DNA of 50,967 nt from Verrucomicrobia bacterium Ga0077533 (GTDB taxonomy: Bacteria > Verrucomicrobiota > Verrucomicrobiia > Opitutales > Opitutaceae): the NCBI GenBank assembly GCA_001464505.1, contig LNEH01000168.1:1-50967 (forward strand), read 5' to 3'. A program made the position numbers and the translations under genes. Numbering within the stretch: position 1 is the first letter of the stretch; each line of letters starts with the position of its first letter. Positions 36,702 to 46,590 of the stretch are shown one piece after another. The notes beneath the pieces are model-generated. The model was given only the letters and a program-made list of their open reading frames with translations, did not search any database and was not told where the DNA came from.

Positions 36702-38996
36702 GGCCGGCGCCGGCAGCTCGGCCTCCGGTTCCTGAACGGTGCCCGCGTGCGCTGCAACCGGCTCAAAGCGCACCTTCACTTCTGAAACCACCGCCGCCGC
36801 CAGTGGGAGCCGCAGTTCGATTCGATCGTGCGCGGACAACACCCCGGCCTGGCGGCCCGACGGGGTCAGGCACTCGTAGCGCCACGCCACTGCGCCGGGA
36901 TTGCGCAAAACCAGCGGCACCTCCGCCGCCGTCCAGGTCTTCACCAGAAACGAATGTTTCACACCCCCCGGATCGGCCTCCCGGTGCCGACGGTAGACCA
37001 GCCCAGCCGGAGTTTCGCCGGATCGCAGCAACCGGTAAGCGGCCAGGCTGAATCCGCCGGCCTCGGCCCCGCCATCGAGCCACACCCGCGCCTGCACTGC
37101 GCCCTCGCTCCCGAGAAAACGCGTGGCCGGCACGACCACCCAGCCGCCTCCGACGGCTCGCGAAAAATCCTCCGCCGTTTTGAATTGCACGGTGGACAAA
37201 GCCGTCAGGGTCACCCCCGGCCATCGACTTCCTCGGAAAAATGCCGCCAGCGGCCGGTTCGCCGGCAAAGCCACGGTCAGGGCACCGCCGCCCTCCGGCA
37301 ACGCGTCCGCCCACTCTTTCCAGTGGCGATAGACATGATACACCCGCGAGGTCTCCGGCTCCACGACCGCCCGCCAGCCGGCCTGCGCCGCGTGCGTGTT
37401 TTGAATCCAGAGAACGCTCGCCACGGCCCAGGCCGAGCCGCCCCACAAGAAAAGGCGCAGTCCGCGCCGCTGCCGCTCGATGCCCCACGCCGCCACGACG
37501 GCGATCCAGGGTGCCATCAGCACAAGGTAGCGAAATCCAAATGGATGCCAACGCTGCATGCCGTGGAAGAAGACGAAAAACACCAACAACCCGGCAGCCC
37601 AGATCGCGACAAGCCGGGCCGTCTCGTCACGCCGCCACGCCCCCAACGCCAAGCAAACCCCTAACCCGAACAAGGCAAGCGGCACGAGCCCGAACGAAGT
37701 CACGTCCGCATCCGGTGTCGCCCGCTCCATGATCTGCCCCAGCGTGGTTCGCCGGCGCATGTTTTCCCACACGAGACGGTCGTCAGCCGGTTCGGCCGCG
37801 GCCAGCCGGCGGCCCACCGCGGCGGCCACTGACTGCAAGCCCCACGGCTGGGAGTTGGGATCGAAGTTCTGCACAAACGCCGAACGCAAATTCAATCCCA
37901 GCTTCTCGGCAAAGCCGCCGGCATGGTGCTGCGCCACATATTCCGTGGGACCGAGCAGCCCGCCAAACTCACGCCAGTTGCGCCAGTGCACCGGCGCGGC
38001 GAAAAGCCCGGCCCCCAGAACCCCGGCGGCGAGGGTGCGGGTCCATCCGCGCCACGCCACCGGGTGCCGCCACGCCAGCCAGCCCACCCAGAGCAGTGCG
38101 CCCGGCCCGAGATACAGCATCGTCCCCTTGCAACCCAGCGCCAGGCCCGCGCCGAGTCCGCCCGCCAGGGAACCTTCGCCGCGACGGAGTGCGGCCAGCC
38201 AGAGATAAAAAGAGGCCGCGAACACACCGGCGGTGAACAAGTCGGTGTGCAGCGAGGTGAACTGTGGCGCGACGTTTGCCATACCGAACAGCAGCGCGGC
38301 GGCCCCGAGCGACGCCACGCGGCTCAAGCCTGCGCCGCGCGCCAAACCGGCCGTGGCGCCAAGCAGCAGACCGCCGCCAAACGTCTGCGCCAGCGGCGCC
38401 CATTGAAAACCCGCGTCGTGCGCGCCGAGCAACCACGCCATCATGATGTCCGGCACGACCGGCATGTAGTTTATCCGCGCTTCGTCGGTCGCGAGATGCG
38501 CGATGCGGCCGTCCTGCAACCAGAGCCCGATCCGCGAGAGCCGGTATGTCAGCGCGTCGTAGACCATGGGTTCGCCCAACGCCGCCAACACCGCGAGCCC
38601 GGCAAAAACCAGCAGCAGCGTTGCCCCGAGGCGGGCCGCCGCATCCCCCGGCCGGAATTGCGCCGTGACCCGCCGACGAAGCTCACCCCACTCGCGAATG
38701 TCGGCCGCCAGCGATTTTCTCCGCCCCGCGGCCAACACCACCAGCAGGATTGCATGGGAGAGCAGAAATCCCGGCGCGCCGAACACTCCGGCCCAACCCA
38801 ACACCTGACCTGACGCCGCCACGATCAAGAGGAACGCGAGCGCCCAGCCGAGCACCTGCTCGATCACTCCGCCGCGAGTGTCCAGCGCCCGCAGCAGCAA
38901 CCAGGCCGCCGCCGCGGTCAACAGCGCGTCCAAGCCGAATCGACAGAGGGAAAAAACTTCGGTCACGTCAACAGGGGAGGAGTCGCTCCATGTCAC
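36684..38996 (-). CDS. Large multipass membrane protein, GT-C-like
   Basis: A protein of about 770 residues with many helices in its first 500 residues and a soluble C-terminal region of about 240 residues. The first large loop reads MVYDALTYRLSRIGLWLQDG, then LATDEARINYMPVVPDIMMA, resembling the acidic loop of GT-C transferases. The C-terminal part looks beta-rich (VKTWTAAEVPLVLRNPGAVA) and could be carbohydrate-binding. No ATG exists at a sensible position. GTG 38996 is chosen; GTG 38966 is a shorter alternative, and the track start at 39101 is unlikely. It is divergent from the GT2 gene at 39101, about 100 bases away. Confidence 0.68.
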   Translation of the reverse strand: MTWSDSSPVDVTEVFSLCRFGLDALLTAAAAWLLLRALDTRGGVIEQVLGWALAFLLIVAASGQVLGWAGVFGAPGFLLSHAILLVVLAAGRRKSLAADIREWGELRRRVTAQFRPGDAAARLGATLLLVFAGLAVLAALGEPMVYDALTYRLSRIGLWLQDGRIAHLATDEARINYMPVVPDIMMAWLLGAHDAGFQWAPLAQTFGGGLLLGATAGLARGAGLSRVASLGAAALLFGMANVAPQFTSLHTDLFTAGVFAASFYLWLAALRRGEGSLAGGLGAGLALGCKGTMLYLGPGALLWVGWLAWRHPVAWRGWTRTLAAGVLGAGLFAAPVHWRNWREFGGLLGPTEYVAQHHAGGFAEKLGLNLRSAFVQNFDPNSQPWGLQSVAAAVGRRLAAAEPADDRLVWENMRRRTTLGQIMERATPDADVTSFGLVPLALFGLGVCLALGAWRRDETARLVAIWAAGLLVFFVFFHGMQRWHPFGFRYLVLMAPWIAVVAAWGIERQRRGLRLFLWGGSAWAVASVLWIQNTHAAQAGWRAVVEPETSRVYHVYRHWKEWADALPEGGGALTVALPANRPLAAFFRGSRWPGVTLTALSTVQFKTAEDFSRAVGGGWVVVPATRFLGSEGAVQARVWLDGGAEAGGFSLAAYRLLRSGETPAGLVYRRHREADPGGVKHSFLVKTWTAAEVPLVLRNPGAVAWRYECLTPSGRQAGVLSAHDRIELRLPLAAAVVSEVKVRFEPVAAHAGTVQEPEAELPAPASPGNW

Positions 38997-39100
38997 CCGC
39001 CCCACGCGAGGGCCGCAAGGCATTCCTTCCCGCCGGAAACCGGGATCGACTCCGGTGTTGGCAACGGTCCGCTGAAGGTGCATGCAGTTACCTGAAACCA

Positions 39101-40075
39101 ATGCCTTCGCTCCCGCCCGTCACCGTTGTCATCCCGATTTTCAATGAGGAAGCGGTGCTGCCCGAGCTCCTGGCGCGCCTGACCGCGGTCTTTGACGCCA
39201 ATCCCACGGTGCAATGGGAGGCCCTGCTCGTGGACGACGGCAGCCATGACCGTTCGACGGAACTGATCCGGGCGCACGCGGGCCGGGATCCGCGCTTTGC
39301 GCTGCTCGAGCTCAGCCGCAACTTCGGTTTTCAAGCCGCCATCGCCGCCGGCCTGGCCCATGCCCGGGGCCAGGCGGTTGTCACCATGGATGCCGATCTG
39401 CAGGATCCGCCCGAATGCATCCCGGAGATGGTGACCCGCTGGCGCGAGGGTGCCGAGGTCGTGCGGGCCGTGCGCCGTTCCCGGCAGGAGTCGGGCCCGC
39501 GGCGGCTCGGCATGGATTTGTTTCATGCCACCTTCAACCGGGTGTCGGATTTCCCCATGGAGTCCAATGCGGGCACCTTTGGCCTGATGGACCGGGCCGC
39601 GGTGGACGCCCTGAACCAGCTGCCGGAGCGCAACCGTTATTTCCCCGGCCTGCGCTCGTGGGTGGGTTTCCAAACGGCGGAGATCAGCTACGACCGGCAG
39701 GAGCGCGCCGCCGGCCAGCCGCAGCAGACCTTCCGCCGGCTGCTCCGCTATGCCACGGACGGGGTGTTCAGCTTTTCCTACCTGCCCCTGCGGCTGCTGA
39801 CCTACGCCGGCATCCTCATCGCCTTTCTCGGTTTCTCGGCCGCCATCTTCTACGCGGTGCGCCGCATCATCGGTATCGAAACCGCGCCCACCGGTTACAC
39901 CACGCTGGTCACCATCGTGCTGTTTCTCGGCGGCGTGCAGTTGATCGGCATCGGCGTGCTCGGTGAATACCTCGGGCGTATCTATGATGAGGTGAAGCGC
40001 CGGCCGCTTTTCCTGCTTCGCCGCAACCAGCGGACCCGGCCCGGCTCCGCACCGGCCCCCAGGGTGACCGAATGA
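39101..40075 (+). CDS. GT2 polyprenyl-phosphate glycosyltransferase with two C-terminal helices (ArnC/GtrB-like)
   Basis: A 324-residue membrane-anchored GT-A transferase. The catalytic domain starts VTVVIPIFNEEAVLPELL and has the DGSHDRS loop, LELSRNFGFQAAIAAGLAHA, and the MDADLQDPPE metal-binding motif. Two C-terminal helices (TYAGILIAFLGFSAAIFYAV and TTLVTIVLFLGGVQLIGIGV) precede the family's LGEYLGRIYDEVKRRP ending. This is the architecture of ArnC and GtrB, which charge undecaprenyl phosphate with a sugar for later transfer in the periplasm. Its stop overlaps the next gene (ATGA), making donor synthase and membrane transferase a coupled pair. Confidence 0.92.
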   Translation: MPSLPPVTVVIPIFNEEAVLPELLARLTAVFDANPTVQWEALLVDDGSHDRSTELIRAHAGRDPRFALLELSRNFGFQAAIAAGLAHARGQAVVTMDADLQDPPECIPEMVTRWREGAEVVRAVRRSRQESGPRRLGMDLFHATFNRVSDFPMESNAGTFGLMDRAAVDALNQLPERNRYFPGLRSWVGFQTAEISYDRQERAAGQPQQTFRRLLRYATDGVFSFSYLPLRLLTYAGILIAFLGFSAAIFYAVRRIIGIETAPTGYTTLVTIVLFLGGVQLIGIGVLGEYLGRIYDEVKRRPLFLLRRNQRTRPGSAPAPRVTE

Positions 40076-42309
40076 GGAGACAGCTGCGCGTGCCGGGTTT
40101 GCTGGTCTTGGCGGCGGGCCTGGCGGTCGCGGGTTGGCTGCTGATGAGCACCAGCTTCATGATCCATGACGATGAGGGCTACGTGCTGCTCAGCCTGAAG
40201 AATTTTTCCGAACACGGCCGGCTCTACGACGAGGTCTTCTCGCAGTATGGCCCCGTCCCTTTTCTCTACTACGACAGCCTGCACCGTCTGCTCGACTGGC
40301 CCATCACCAATCTGTTCGGCCGCACGCTGACGTTGCTGCACTGGCTCGTCGCGTCCCCTGCCGCGGGCCTGATCGCGTGGCGGCTTTCAGACCGTTATTG
40401 GACGGCGCTGTTCACGCTGGTCGCTGTCTTCGGCCTGATGTGGCAGATGACGAGTGAACCGACCCACCCCGGCGGGTTGATCGCCTTGATCACCGCCGTG
40501 GGTTTGACGGTGGCGGTCGAGGCCCTGTGGCGCGGTCGGACGGGCATCGCCGCCCTCGGGCTGGGCCTGGCCGGAGCCGCCCTGATTCTAACCAAGATCA
40601 ACGTCGGGCTGCTCTGGTGTTGTTCGGCCGGAGCATTCCTGCTGCTGACCACGGGCGGCGCGGCCTGGCGTGGCCGCGGCGTCTGGATAACCGCCGCCTG
40701 CTTGGCGCTGCTGCCCTTTATTTTGATGCGTCCCCTGCTGGGTGAACCTTGGGTGTTGAACTTGGCGGTGATGTTTGCGGTGTCGGGCGTCGCCGTTTGC
40801 GTATTGGTGGCAACGGAGACGGCGCGCACGATGCAAGCCCGCGACTGGCTGGCCTGGCTCGCCGGCCTGGCCGGGCTGGGCACCGTGGTCATCGTCGCCA
40901 TTCTCGCGCACGGCACCAGCCTGCGCGGCCTGTGGCAGGGGGTCTTGCTGGATCCGCTCCGGCATCCGGCAAATTTTCATCTCGGTTTCATCTGGCCTAC
41001 CTTCGCCTGGGTGACCCTCGGCATGACGGTGGCAGTTACGGCGCTGTGGCAATGGCGGCCGGCACTCCGAGCCCGGCTCATGGATGTCGTGGCGGTGTTG
41101 CGGCTGCTGGTCCTAAGCTGCTTTGCCTGGAATGCGGAAACTTGGCTGACGATTCACGGTGTGCGCGGCATGATCACCCATGCGCTTCCGCTGACCCCGC
41201 TGTTTCTATTGCCCGTGGGTGAAGCTCCGGCCGGTGACCGCCGCCGTTCGGCCGCGGCGCTTGTTGCCTTGGTGGGCCTCGGTCAGGTGTTGCACACCTA
41301 CCCGGTGGCCGGCACCCAAATGGCCTGGGCCTCGTTTTTGTTGCTGCCACTGTTTGTCAGCGGCCTCGCCGAAGCTGCCGCCCACTGTGCCCGCCGGTTG
41401 CACCGGCCCTGGCTCGTCCCAGCCGTGGCCGTCGTCGCGCTGGGTGCCTCCGGCTGGCAGGGCAAATTGCTTCTCCAACAGGGCTGGCAGCGGTGGAACA
41501 CCTCGGATCAGTTGGATCTGCCGGGCGCCGAATCGGTCCGACCGCCGGAAAACGTCCGCTACGCTCTCCGGATCCTCACGGCCAATGCCGGGCTGCACGC
41601 CGACCTCCTCTTCTCGCGGCCCGGCATGTTCAGTTTCAATCTCTGGAGCGGAGTGCCCACCCCGACCCGGCGCAACGCCACGCATTGGTTTTGGTTGCTC
41701 AGCCCTGCTGAACAGCAGGCGATCATCGCGCGCCTGCAGGCCGTGCCCCGCTCGGCGATCATCAGCAGCCGGCCGCTCATTGATTTTTTGGACCAGGAGA
41801 TGCACATGACCATCACCGGTCCGCTGAACGACTTCATCCGGCAGCACTACCGCCCGCTCTTCACGGTGACGGGTTATGATTTCCTGGTGCCGCTGGCCAG
41901 CCGCGCCGCGCCTTTTTATGTCGCGCAAAATTTCCGACGCACCCCCGGCGCCCCTGACACCGAAGCGGCCATGATCACGGTAAACGTCGCCGCCCAGGCC
42001 ACTGTCGCCCGCATCGTGTTGCGCCATGTCTTCCAGCCCGAGCGCATCTTCGGGCAGTGGCAGACGGGCAATGCCCGCGTGACTCTCACCCGGATCAACG
42101 CTGCGGGCCAACCCGCCGGCGCGCCGCAGCCGTGCAACTGGCCGCTCCGAATCGACGGGCTTCACGAATTGCGCCTCTATCACGACACCGCCATCCCGGC
42201 GGGCCGGCCGGAACTTGAGCTGGTGTTTTTCGACGACGCCGGGCGGACGCTGTTCGAGGCGTGCTACGATGAGCCGGCTACCGTTTCCGCGCCACCAGCA
42301 GGAGACTGA
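40072..42309 (+). CDS. GT39-like multipass glycosyltransferase with large C-terminal domain
   Basis: A 745-residue membrane protein. The first periplasmic loop has an acidic cluster (MIHDDEGYVLLSLKNFSEHG) and YDEVFSQYGPVPFLYYDS, matching the GT-C catalytic-loop style. About eleven helices follow up to residue 470. The remaining 270 residues are soluble: a region with NLWSGVPTPTRRNATHWFW and ISSRPLIDFLDQEM, and then a beta-rich end (NVAAQATVARIVLRHVFQPE). It is coupled to the upstream GT2 gene by an ATGA overlap and probably uses that enzyme's lipid-linked sugar. The last 32 bases overlap the convergent methyltransferase gene. Confidence 0.8.
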   Translation: MRRQLRVPGLLVLAAGLAVAGWLLMSTSFMIHDDEGYVLLSLKNFSEHGRLYDEVFSQYGPVPFLYYDSLHRLLDWPITNLFGRTLTLLHWLVASPAAGLIAWRLSDRYWTALFTLVAVFGLMWQMTSEPTHPGGLIALITAVGLTVAVEALWRGRTGIAALGLGLAGAALILTKINVGLLWCCSAGAFLLLTTGGAAWRGRGVWITAACLALLPFILMRPLLGEPWVLNLAVMFAVSGVAVCVLVATETARTMQARDWLAWLAGLAGLGTVVIVAILAHGTSLRGLWQGVLLDPLRHPANFHLGFIWPTFAWVTLGMTVAVTALWQWRPALRARLMDVVAVLRLLVLSCFAWNAETWLTIHGVRGMITHALPLTPLFLLPVGEAPAGDRRRSAAALVALVGLGQVLHTYPVAGTQMAWASFLLLPLFVSGLAEAAAHCARRLHRPWLVPAVAVVALGASGWQGKLLLQQGWQRWNTSDQLDLPGAESVRPPENVRYALRILTANAGLHADLLFSRPGMFSFNLWSGVPTPTRRNATHWFWLLSPAEQQAIIARLQAVPRSAIISSRPLIDFLDQEMHMTITGPLNDFIRQHYRPLFTVTGYDFLVPLASRAAPFYVAQNFRRTPGAPDTEAAMITVNVAAQATVARIVLRHVFQPERIFGQWQTGNARVTLTRINAAGQPAGAPQPCNWPLRIDGLHELRLYHDTAIPAGRPELELVFFDDAGRTLFEACYDEPATVSAPPAGD

Positions 42310-43012
42310 CGCCAAACGGCAGCGGCACCCGCCAGAAGGCCGGTCGCACGAACAGCCAGCGCAGCACGGCGTTGAGCCCCGGCGCGGGCAGCTTGTCTTC
42401 CGCGCGCACCTGCCCCTTGTTTTGCGGAAACCATTTCCGCCACTTGCGCACGAGCCACACCGCCGGATAGACGGCGACATTGGTATAGTTCACGTGCAGC
42501 AGCTCCCACTGCGATTCCGGGAAAAGCGCCTTGAGCTGCGGACGCGAATAGCGCCGGAAATGATGCAGCGCGACATCCCAGTCGCTCCAGAGCGCCATGC
42601 CCGCCGGCACCGTCACCAACGCCACCCCGCCGGGTTTCAACAGCCGGTGAAAGCCAGTCACCACGGCACGGTCATCCGGCGTGTGCTCCAGCACGTCGAG
42701 CGCCGTGACGTATTCGAGCGAGCCATCCGGAAGCGGCACCTGGTCGCCCGCCAAGCTGAGAATCTGATCCGGACGAAACCGGGTGCGCAGCAACCGCAGT
42801 GCCTCCACGTGGTCGTCGAGCACCAACACCCGGCAGTGCGCCTCCATCTCCCGGGCGAACCGGCCGGTGCCGGCTCCGCAGTCCAGCAGCCGGTCGTCCG
42901 CCTGCGGCGGTCGCACCCGGAGCAACCAGCCGCGGGCAAACTCCCGCTTGCCGGCGTAATACCAGTGGGCGGCTTCCACCTGCTCCAGGTTGGCGTATTC
43001 CTCGGCATTCAT
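42278..43012 (-). CDS. Class I SAM-dependent methyltransferase
   Basis: A 244-residue methyltransferase. It starts with NLEQVEAAHWYYAGKREFAR, a lead often seen in methyltransferases of glycan clusters, then has motif I (LLDCGAGTGRFAREMEA), VLVLDDHVEALRLLR, and the LDVLEHTPDDRAVVTGFHRL segment with PGGVALVTVPAG. The C-terminus holds hydrophobic stretches (NVAVYPAVWLVRKW and FWRVPLPFGVSLLLVA), suggesting membrane association. Embedded among glycosyltransferase genes, it may methylate a sugar or lipid carrier, but that is inference. It is divergent from the gene at 43051. Confidence 0.85.
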   Translation of the reverse strand: MNAEEYANLEQVEAAHWYYAGKREFARGWLLRVRPPQADDRLLDCGAGTGRFAREMEAHCRVLVLDDHVEALRLLRTRFRPDQILSLAGDQVPLPDGSLEYVTALDVLEHTPDDRAVVTGFHRLLKPGGVALVTVPAGMALWSDWDVALHHFRRYSRPQLKALFPESQWELLHVNYTNVAVYPAVWLVRKWRKWFPQNKGQVRAEDKLPAPGLNAVLRWLFVRPAFWRVPLPFGVSLLLVARKR

Positions 43013-43050
43013 GCGGGGGTGAACGCGGAGGTTGTGCGGCGGGCCGGAAC

Positions 43051-45123
43051 GTGTCCATACTGCTTATCAATTTCCCCGGCCTTCGTTTGCTCCCCCTCCG
43101 ATCATCACTTCCGCCCTTCGGACTGACCTGGCTCGCGCTGCTGCTGGCGCTCGGCCATGCCGTGCTCGCCACTTACGCGATGCGGGAAAAATCCACGACG
43201 GCGGACGAGCTCGCACACGTGACCGGCGGCTACACTTTCAACCACTGGCAGGACTTCCGCCTGCATCCCGAGAACGGCATCCTGCCCCAGCGGTGGCAGG
43301 CCCTGCCCGCCACCGTGCGCGGAGCCGCCTTTCCCCCGCTGGACACACCGGCCTGGCGCAAGTCCGAGGTCTGGCTCACCGGCTACGCTTTTTTCTACCA
43401 GAGCGGCAACAATCCCGCGGCGCTGCTTTTCCCGGCGCGCGCGATGAACTCCCTTTTCGGCGCCGCGCTGGTGTTGCTCGTCTATGGCTGGTCCCGCGGG
43501 CTGTGGGGTGACACGGGGGCGCTGGTGGCCGCGGCTTTCTGCGCCCTGTGCCCGACGATGCTGGCGCACAGCGGCCTCGCCACCTCGGACATGGGCATGG
43601 CGTTTTTCCTGCTCGCGGCGTCGGGCGCCTACTGGCGGCATTTGCATGACGGCCGGTGGCGCAGCTGGTGGTTGTCCGCCCTCCTGCTGGGGTTGGCCGC
43701 CGTGACCAAATACACGGCCGTGCTGTTGCTGCCGCTGGCGGTGGTGATGGCGGCGGTTCGGATTTTCAATCCTGCGCCGCTGACGCTCGGCGGCGCCACG
43801 TTCCGCACGCCGCCCGGCCGGCTGGGCGCCATCACCGCCTCCACGGCGGCCCAGGGCCTCGTCGCCGTCGCCGTGGTCTGGGCGTTTTTCGGTTTTCGTT
43901 ACAGCGTCCTCAACCCCGCGCTGCCCCCGGGCGAATTCAACCTGCCGTGGGGCTTCGTGCTCTCGTTCGGCGGCTTCAAGGCGCAGGCCGTTGAATTCTG
44001 CCGTGCCTGGCACCTGCTGCCCGAGGGCTGGCTCTACGGGCTGGCCTTCGTGCTGAAGCACGCCGAGGCGCGCGCGGCGTTTCTCGACGGCAACTACAGC
44101 ATCCACGGCTGGGTGAGTTTTTTCCCCAAAGCCTTCCTCTATAAAACCCCACCGGCCTTGCTGGCCGGTCTGGCCGTCAGCGTGGGGCTGCTCGCGTGGC
44201 GCTTCCGCTCACCCGCCGGCTCGCGGCTGGGCGGGCACCTTTACCGGGTCACGCCCCTGTTGGCGCTGTTTGTGGTTTACTGGGGTTTCTCGCTGACCAG
44301 CCACCTCAACATCGGGCACCGTCACATCCTGCCCACGTATCCGGTGCTCTACATTCTCACCGGCACCCTCGGCTGGGCGATGGTGCGCACGTGGGCGAAT
44401 TCGCGGCGGACCGGGTTGGTTTTCGGGCTTGGCGTCGCCGGTTTGTTGGGCTGGCAGACGGCAACGGCGATGCAAATCCATCCCCATTATCTGGCCTATT
44501 TCAGTCCCCTCGCCGGTGGTCCCGCCAAGGGTTACCAGCACCTCGTGGACAGCTCGCTCGACTGGGGGCAGGATCTGCCGACGCTCCAAAAATGGCTGGA
44601 GGCAAACCGCCGGCCGGCCGAGCGTGTTTACCTGGCCTACTTCGGCACCGATGAGCCGGCCCGCTACGTGCCCGAGGCCGTGCTGCTGCCGCGCCTGCCC
44701 GGCTTCGACCGGCCGCGCCCGTGGCATTGGCCCGAACCGGGCCTTTATGCGATCAGCGCCACCATGCTCCAGCATGTTTACCAGCCCCAGCGCGGACCGT
44801 GGACGCTGGAGAACGAACGCCAATACCAGCAACTGCGACTGAGCGACGCCAGCTTCCGGGCCCTGAAGGCCCACCCGCGCGACCGGCCCGATTTGCTGCT
44901 CGGCCTGACCGCCGATGAATGGGCGAACGCGTGGCACCGTTATGAGCTGCTCCGCTTTGCCCGCTTGTGCCATTACCTGCGCGCCCGCCAGCCCGACGCG
45001 CAACCGGGCTATTCCATCAACGTCTACCGCCTGACTCAGGCGGAGCTCGATACGGCCCTCAACGGCGACCTCCGCCAGCTCGCCGCCGCGATCGAACGCG
45101 CGATCGCACAACCCCCGCGCTGA
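43051..45123 (+). CDS. GT39-like glycosyltransferase, phospholipid carrier-dependent type
   Basis: A protein of about 690 residues. After the first helix (FGLTWLALLLALGHAVL) comes the acidic loop STTADELAHVTGGYTFNHW with FRLHPENGILPQR, a recognised pattern for this GT39-like family. Helices extend to about residue 455 and include the HLNIGHRHILPTYPVLYI segment, which is also characteristic. The remaining part is soluble (SSLDWGQDLPTLQKWLEAN; YLAYFGTDEPARYVPE). The track starts at 42799 inside the opposite methyltransferase gene; GTG 43051 is chosen because it gives the full first helix. ATG 43180 would lose it. Confidence 0.82.
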   Translation: MSILLINFPGLRLLPLRSSLPPFGLTWLALLLALGHAVLATYAMREKSTTADELAHVTGGYTFNHWQDFRLHPENGILPQRWQALPATVRGAAFPPLDTPAWRKSEVWLTGYAFFYQSGNNPAALLFPARAMNSLFGAALVLLVYGWSRGLWGDTGALVAAAFCALCPTMLAHSGLATSDMGMAFFLLAASGAYWRHLHDGRWRSWWLSALLLGLAAVTKYTAVLLLPLAVVMAAVRIFNPAPLTLGGATFRTPPGRLGAITASTAAQGLVAVAVVWAFFGFRYSVLNPALPPGEFNLPWGFVLSFGGFKAQAVEFCRAWHLLPEGWLYGLAFVLKHAEARAAFLDGNYSIHGWVSFFPKAFLYKTPPALLAGLAVSVGLLAWRFRSPAGSRLGGHLYRVTPLLALFVVYWGFSLTSHLNIGHRHILPTYPVLYILTGTLGWAMVRTWANSRRTGLVFGLGVAGLLGWQTATAMQIHPHYLAYFSPLAGGPAKGYQHLVDSSLDWGQDLPTLQKWLEANRRPAERVYLAYFGTDEPARYVPEAVLLPRLPGFDRPRPWHWPEPGLYAISATMLQHVYQPQRGPWTLENERQYQQLRLSDASFRALKAHPRDRPDLLLGLTADEWANAWHRYELLRFARLCHYLRARQPDAQPGYSINVYRLTQAELDTALNGDLRQLAAAIERAIAQPPR

Positions 45124-45133
45124 CCCTCGCATA

Positions 45134-45171
45134 ACCAGCCGGAGGTCTTCGGACTGCCTTGCTCGGCTGGT
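45134..45171. terminator. Weak hairpin between convergent genes
   Basis: accagccg and cggctggt form an 8-base perfect stem with a 22-base loop, about 10 bases past the stop of the 43051 gene and before the end of the convergent 45255 gene. There is no T-run, so it is only a possible terminator. The rest of 45124-45254 holds a short palindrome (ggcagagcctgcc) and nothing else I can name. Confidence 0.25.
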
Positions 45172-45254
45172 CGAGTTGCCCGGCCCACGCGCGTCAGTGG
45201 CTATGAGCATACGAGGCGGAGCGTCCGGGTATGGCAGAGCCTGCCACGCCGTGC

Positions 45255-46496
45255 TTATTTTTCATGCCGCAGGCTCCACCATTCCCTGGCCGTGGCCAGC
45301 GCCCCCTCCACCAACCAACCGGCGAGCAAAATCATCAGGAGCCAGTGCAGCGGCTGGGTCCAAAGCCGCCAAATGACATCCATCTGGTTCTGCCAAACTT
45401 GGGCATATTGCGCAAAAAACAGGTTCACCATTGCACACAAAATACCGTCGAGCCACAGGCAGAGCGCGATGAGAGCGCAACCCATCCGGGCAGCCCCTCG
45501 TTCCCGATGCGGGAGCAAATCATCCCTGGTCTGCCGCCACAGCCAAAGCGCGGGCCACAGAACAAAGATCCACCGGTAGGCATAATTCACGCCGGCCAGG
45601 AAACAGGTGAGCAGCACGATGGCGCCGAGGGCGGCGAGCAGGCGTTCCCGAGGTTGGCCGCGTGTGGTCAGACCCGCAGTCACCCGGCTCCCGGCCAGAG
45701 CCAGCGCCGGAATTGCGATCAACAGCAGGCTCGGCAAGACCGACTCCTGGTCTGTCCAACCCAGATCGCGCCACCATAACGGCGCACCCATCGTGTAGAT
45801 GCCCAACGCGATGGTGAACCGGCTGCGGTCGACCTGCGTCCACACGCCGGCCAGCGCCAGCGCCACCACAACCAGGCCCGCGAGCAACACCGCCGGCGAC
45901 CGGCGCACGGGGCGGACCCACAGGAAGGCCAGCGCCGCGGGCGCGGGAAAATACTTCAACCCGGTCGCGAGCCCGAGGCAAATCGCCGACACGACTACGC
46001 GCCACCAAACCGGGGCCGCCACCAGACTGCAACCCGTCAACAACACAAAGATCACCAGATCATTATTGGCCCGGTTGATCCCGAGCATGACCGCCGGGGA
46101 GACCAGCAGCGCGGCCAGCCAGAACGCCTCGCCAAAATTACGCGGCCGGGCCGTAGCCCAGGCCGTCAGAGCAAAAGCACCGACCCAAGCTGTGCCCACC
46201 AGGAAATTATGCTCCCGGGTCAGGCCCAGCCAGCGCAGCGCCAGCCACCAATCCGAATAGACATGGGGTCGGAACAACACATCCAGCGGGTTCGCACCAT
46301 GGGGATCAGCTCCCGCGCGGACGGCGTCTAGGGCAGCCAGCACCGCATAGGAATCCAGATAGATCCGGCCGTAGTTGTAGAGGCCGAGCACAAGGAGCAA
46401 GCGCGGCCATAACGCACCCAGCACCCAGCACAGCACACAAATGAATGCCAACAGCACCACCGGACGCCAGGGAACATGAGTTGACGCCGGTGTCAT
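45255..46496 (-). CDS. GT87-like (DUF2029) multipass membrane mannosyltransferase-type protein
   Basis: A 413-residue membrane protein with about ten helices. After the first helix (VVLLAFICVLCWVLGALWP) comes NYGRIYLDSYAVLAALDAVR with GADPHGANPLDVLFRPHVYS, the aspartate-containing loop of GT87-type enzymes. The GINRANNDLVIFVLLTGCSL helix pair and GLATGLKYFPAPAALAFLWV are typical of DUF2029 proteins, which include polyprenyl-phosphomannose-dependent alpha-mannosyltransferases. ATG 46496 is chosen; the track start 46676 adds a non-hydrophobic arginine-rich lead overlapping the neighbour. Donor and acceptor are unknown. Confidence 0.78.
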   Translation of the reverse strand: MTPASTHVPWRPVVLLAFICVLCWVLGALWPRLLLVLGLYNYGRIYLDSYAVLAALDAVRAGADPHGANPLDVLFRPHVYSDWWLALRWLGLTREHNFLVGTAWVGAFALTAWATARPRNFGEAFWLAALLVSPAVMLGINRANNDLVIFVLLTGCSLVAAPVWWRVVVSAICLGLATGLKYFPAPAALAFLWVRPVRRSPAVLLAGLVVVALALAGVWTQVDRSRFTIALGIYTMGAPLWWRDLGWTDQESVLPSLLLIAIPALALAGSRVTAGLTTRGQPRERLLAALGAIVLLTCFLAGVNYAYRWIFVLWPALWLWRQTRDDLLPHRERGAARMGCALIALCLWLDGILCAMVNLFFAQYAQVWQNQMDVIWRLWTQPLHWLLMILLAGWLVEGALATAREWWSLRHEK

Positions 46497-46590
46497 GGAC
46501 CGGGATGGGGCCAGCAGCTGGCCAGCTTGGCGAGCTGCAACATCAGGCCCGACGGAGGCAAACCGGCTTGAAGCGGAGCGGCGGTGGTTT

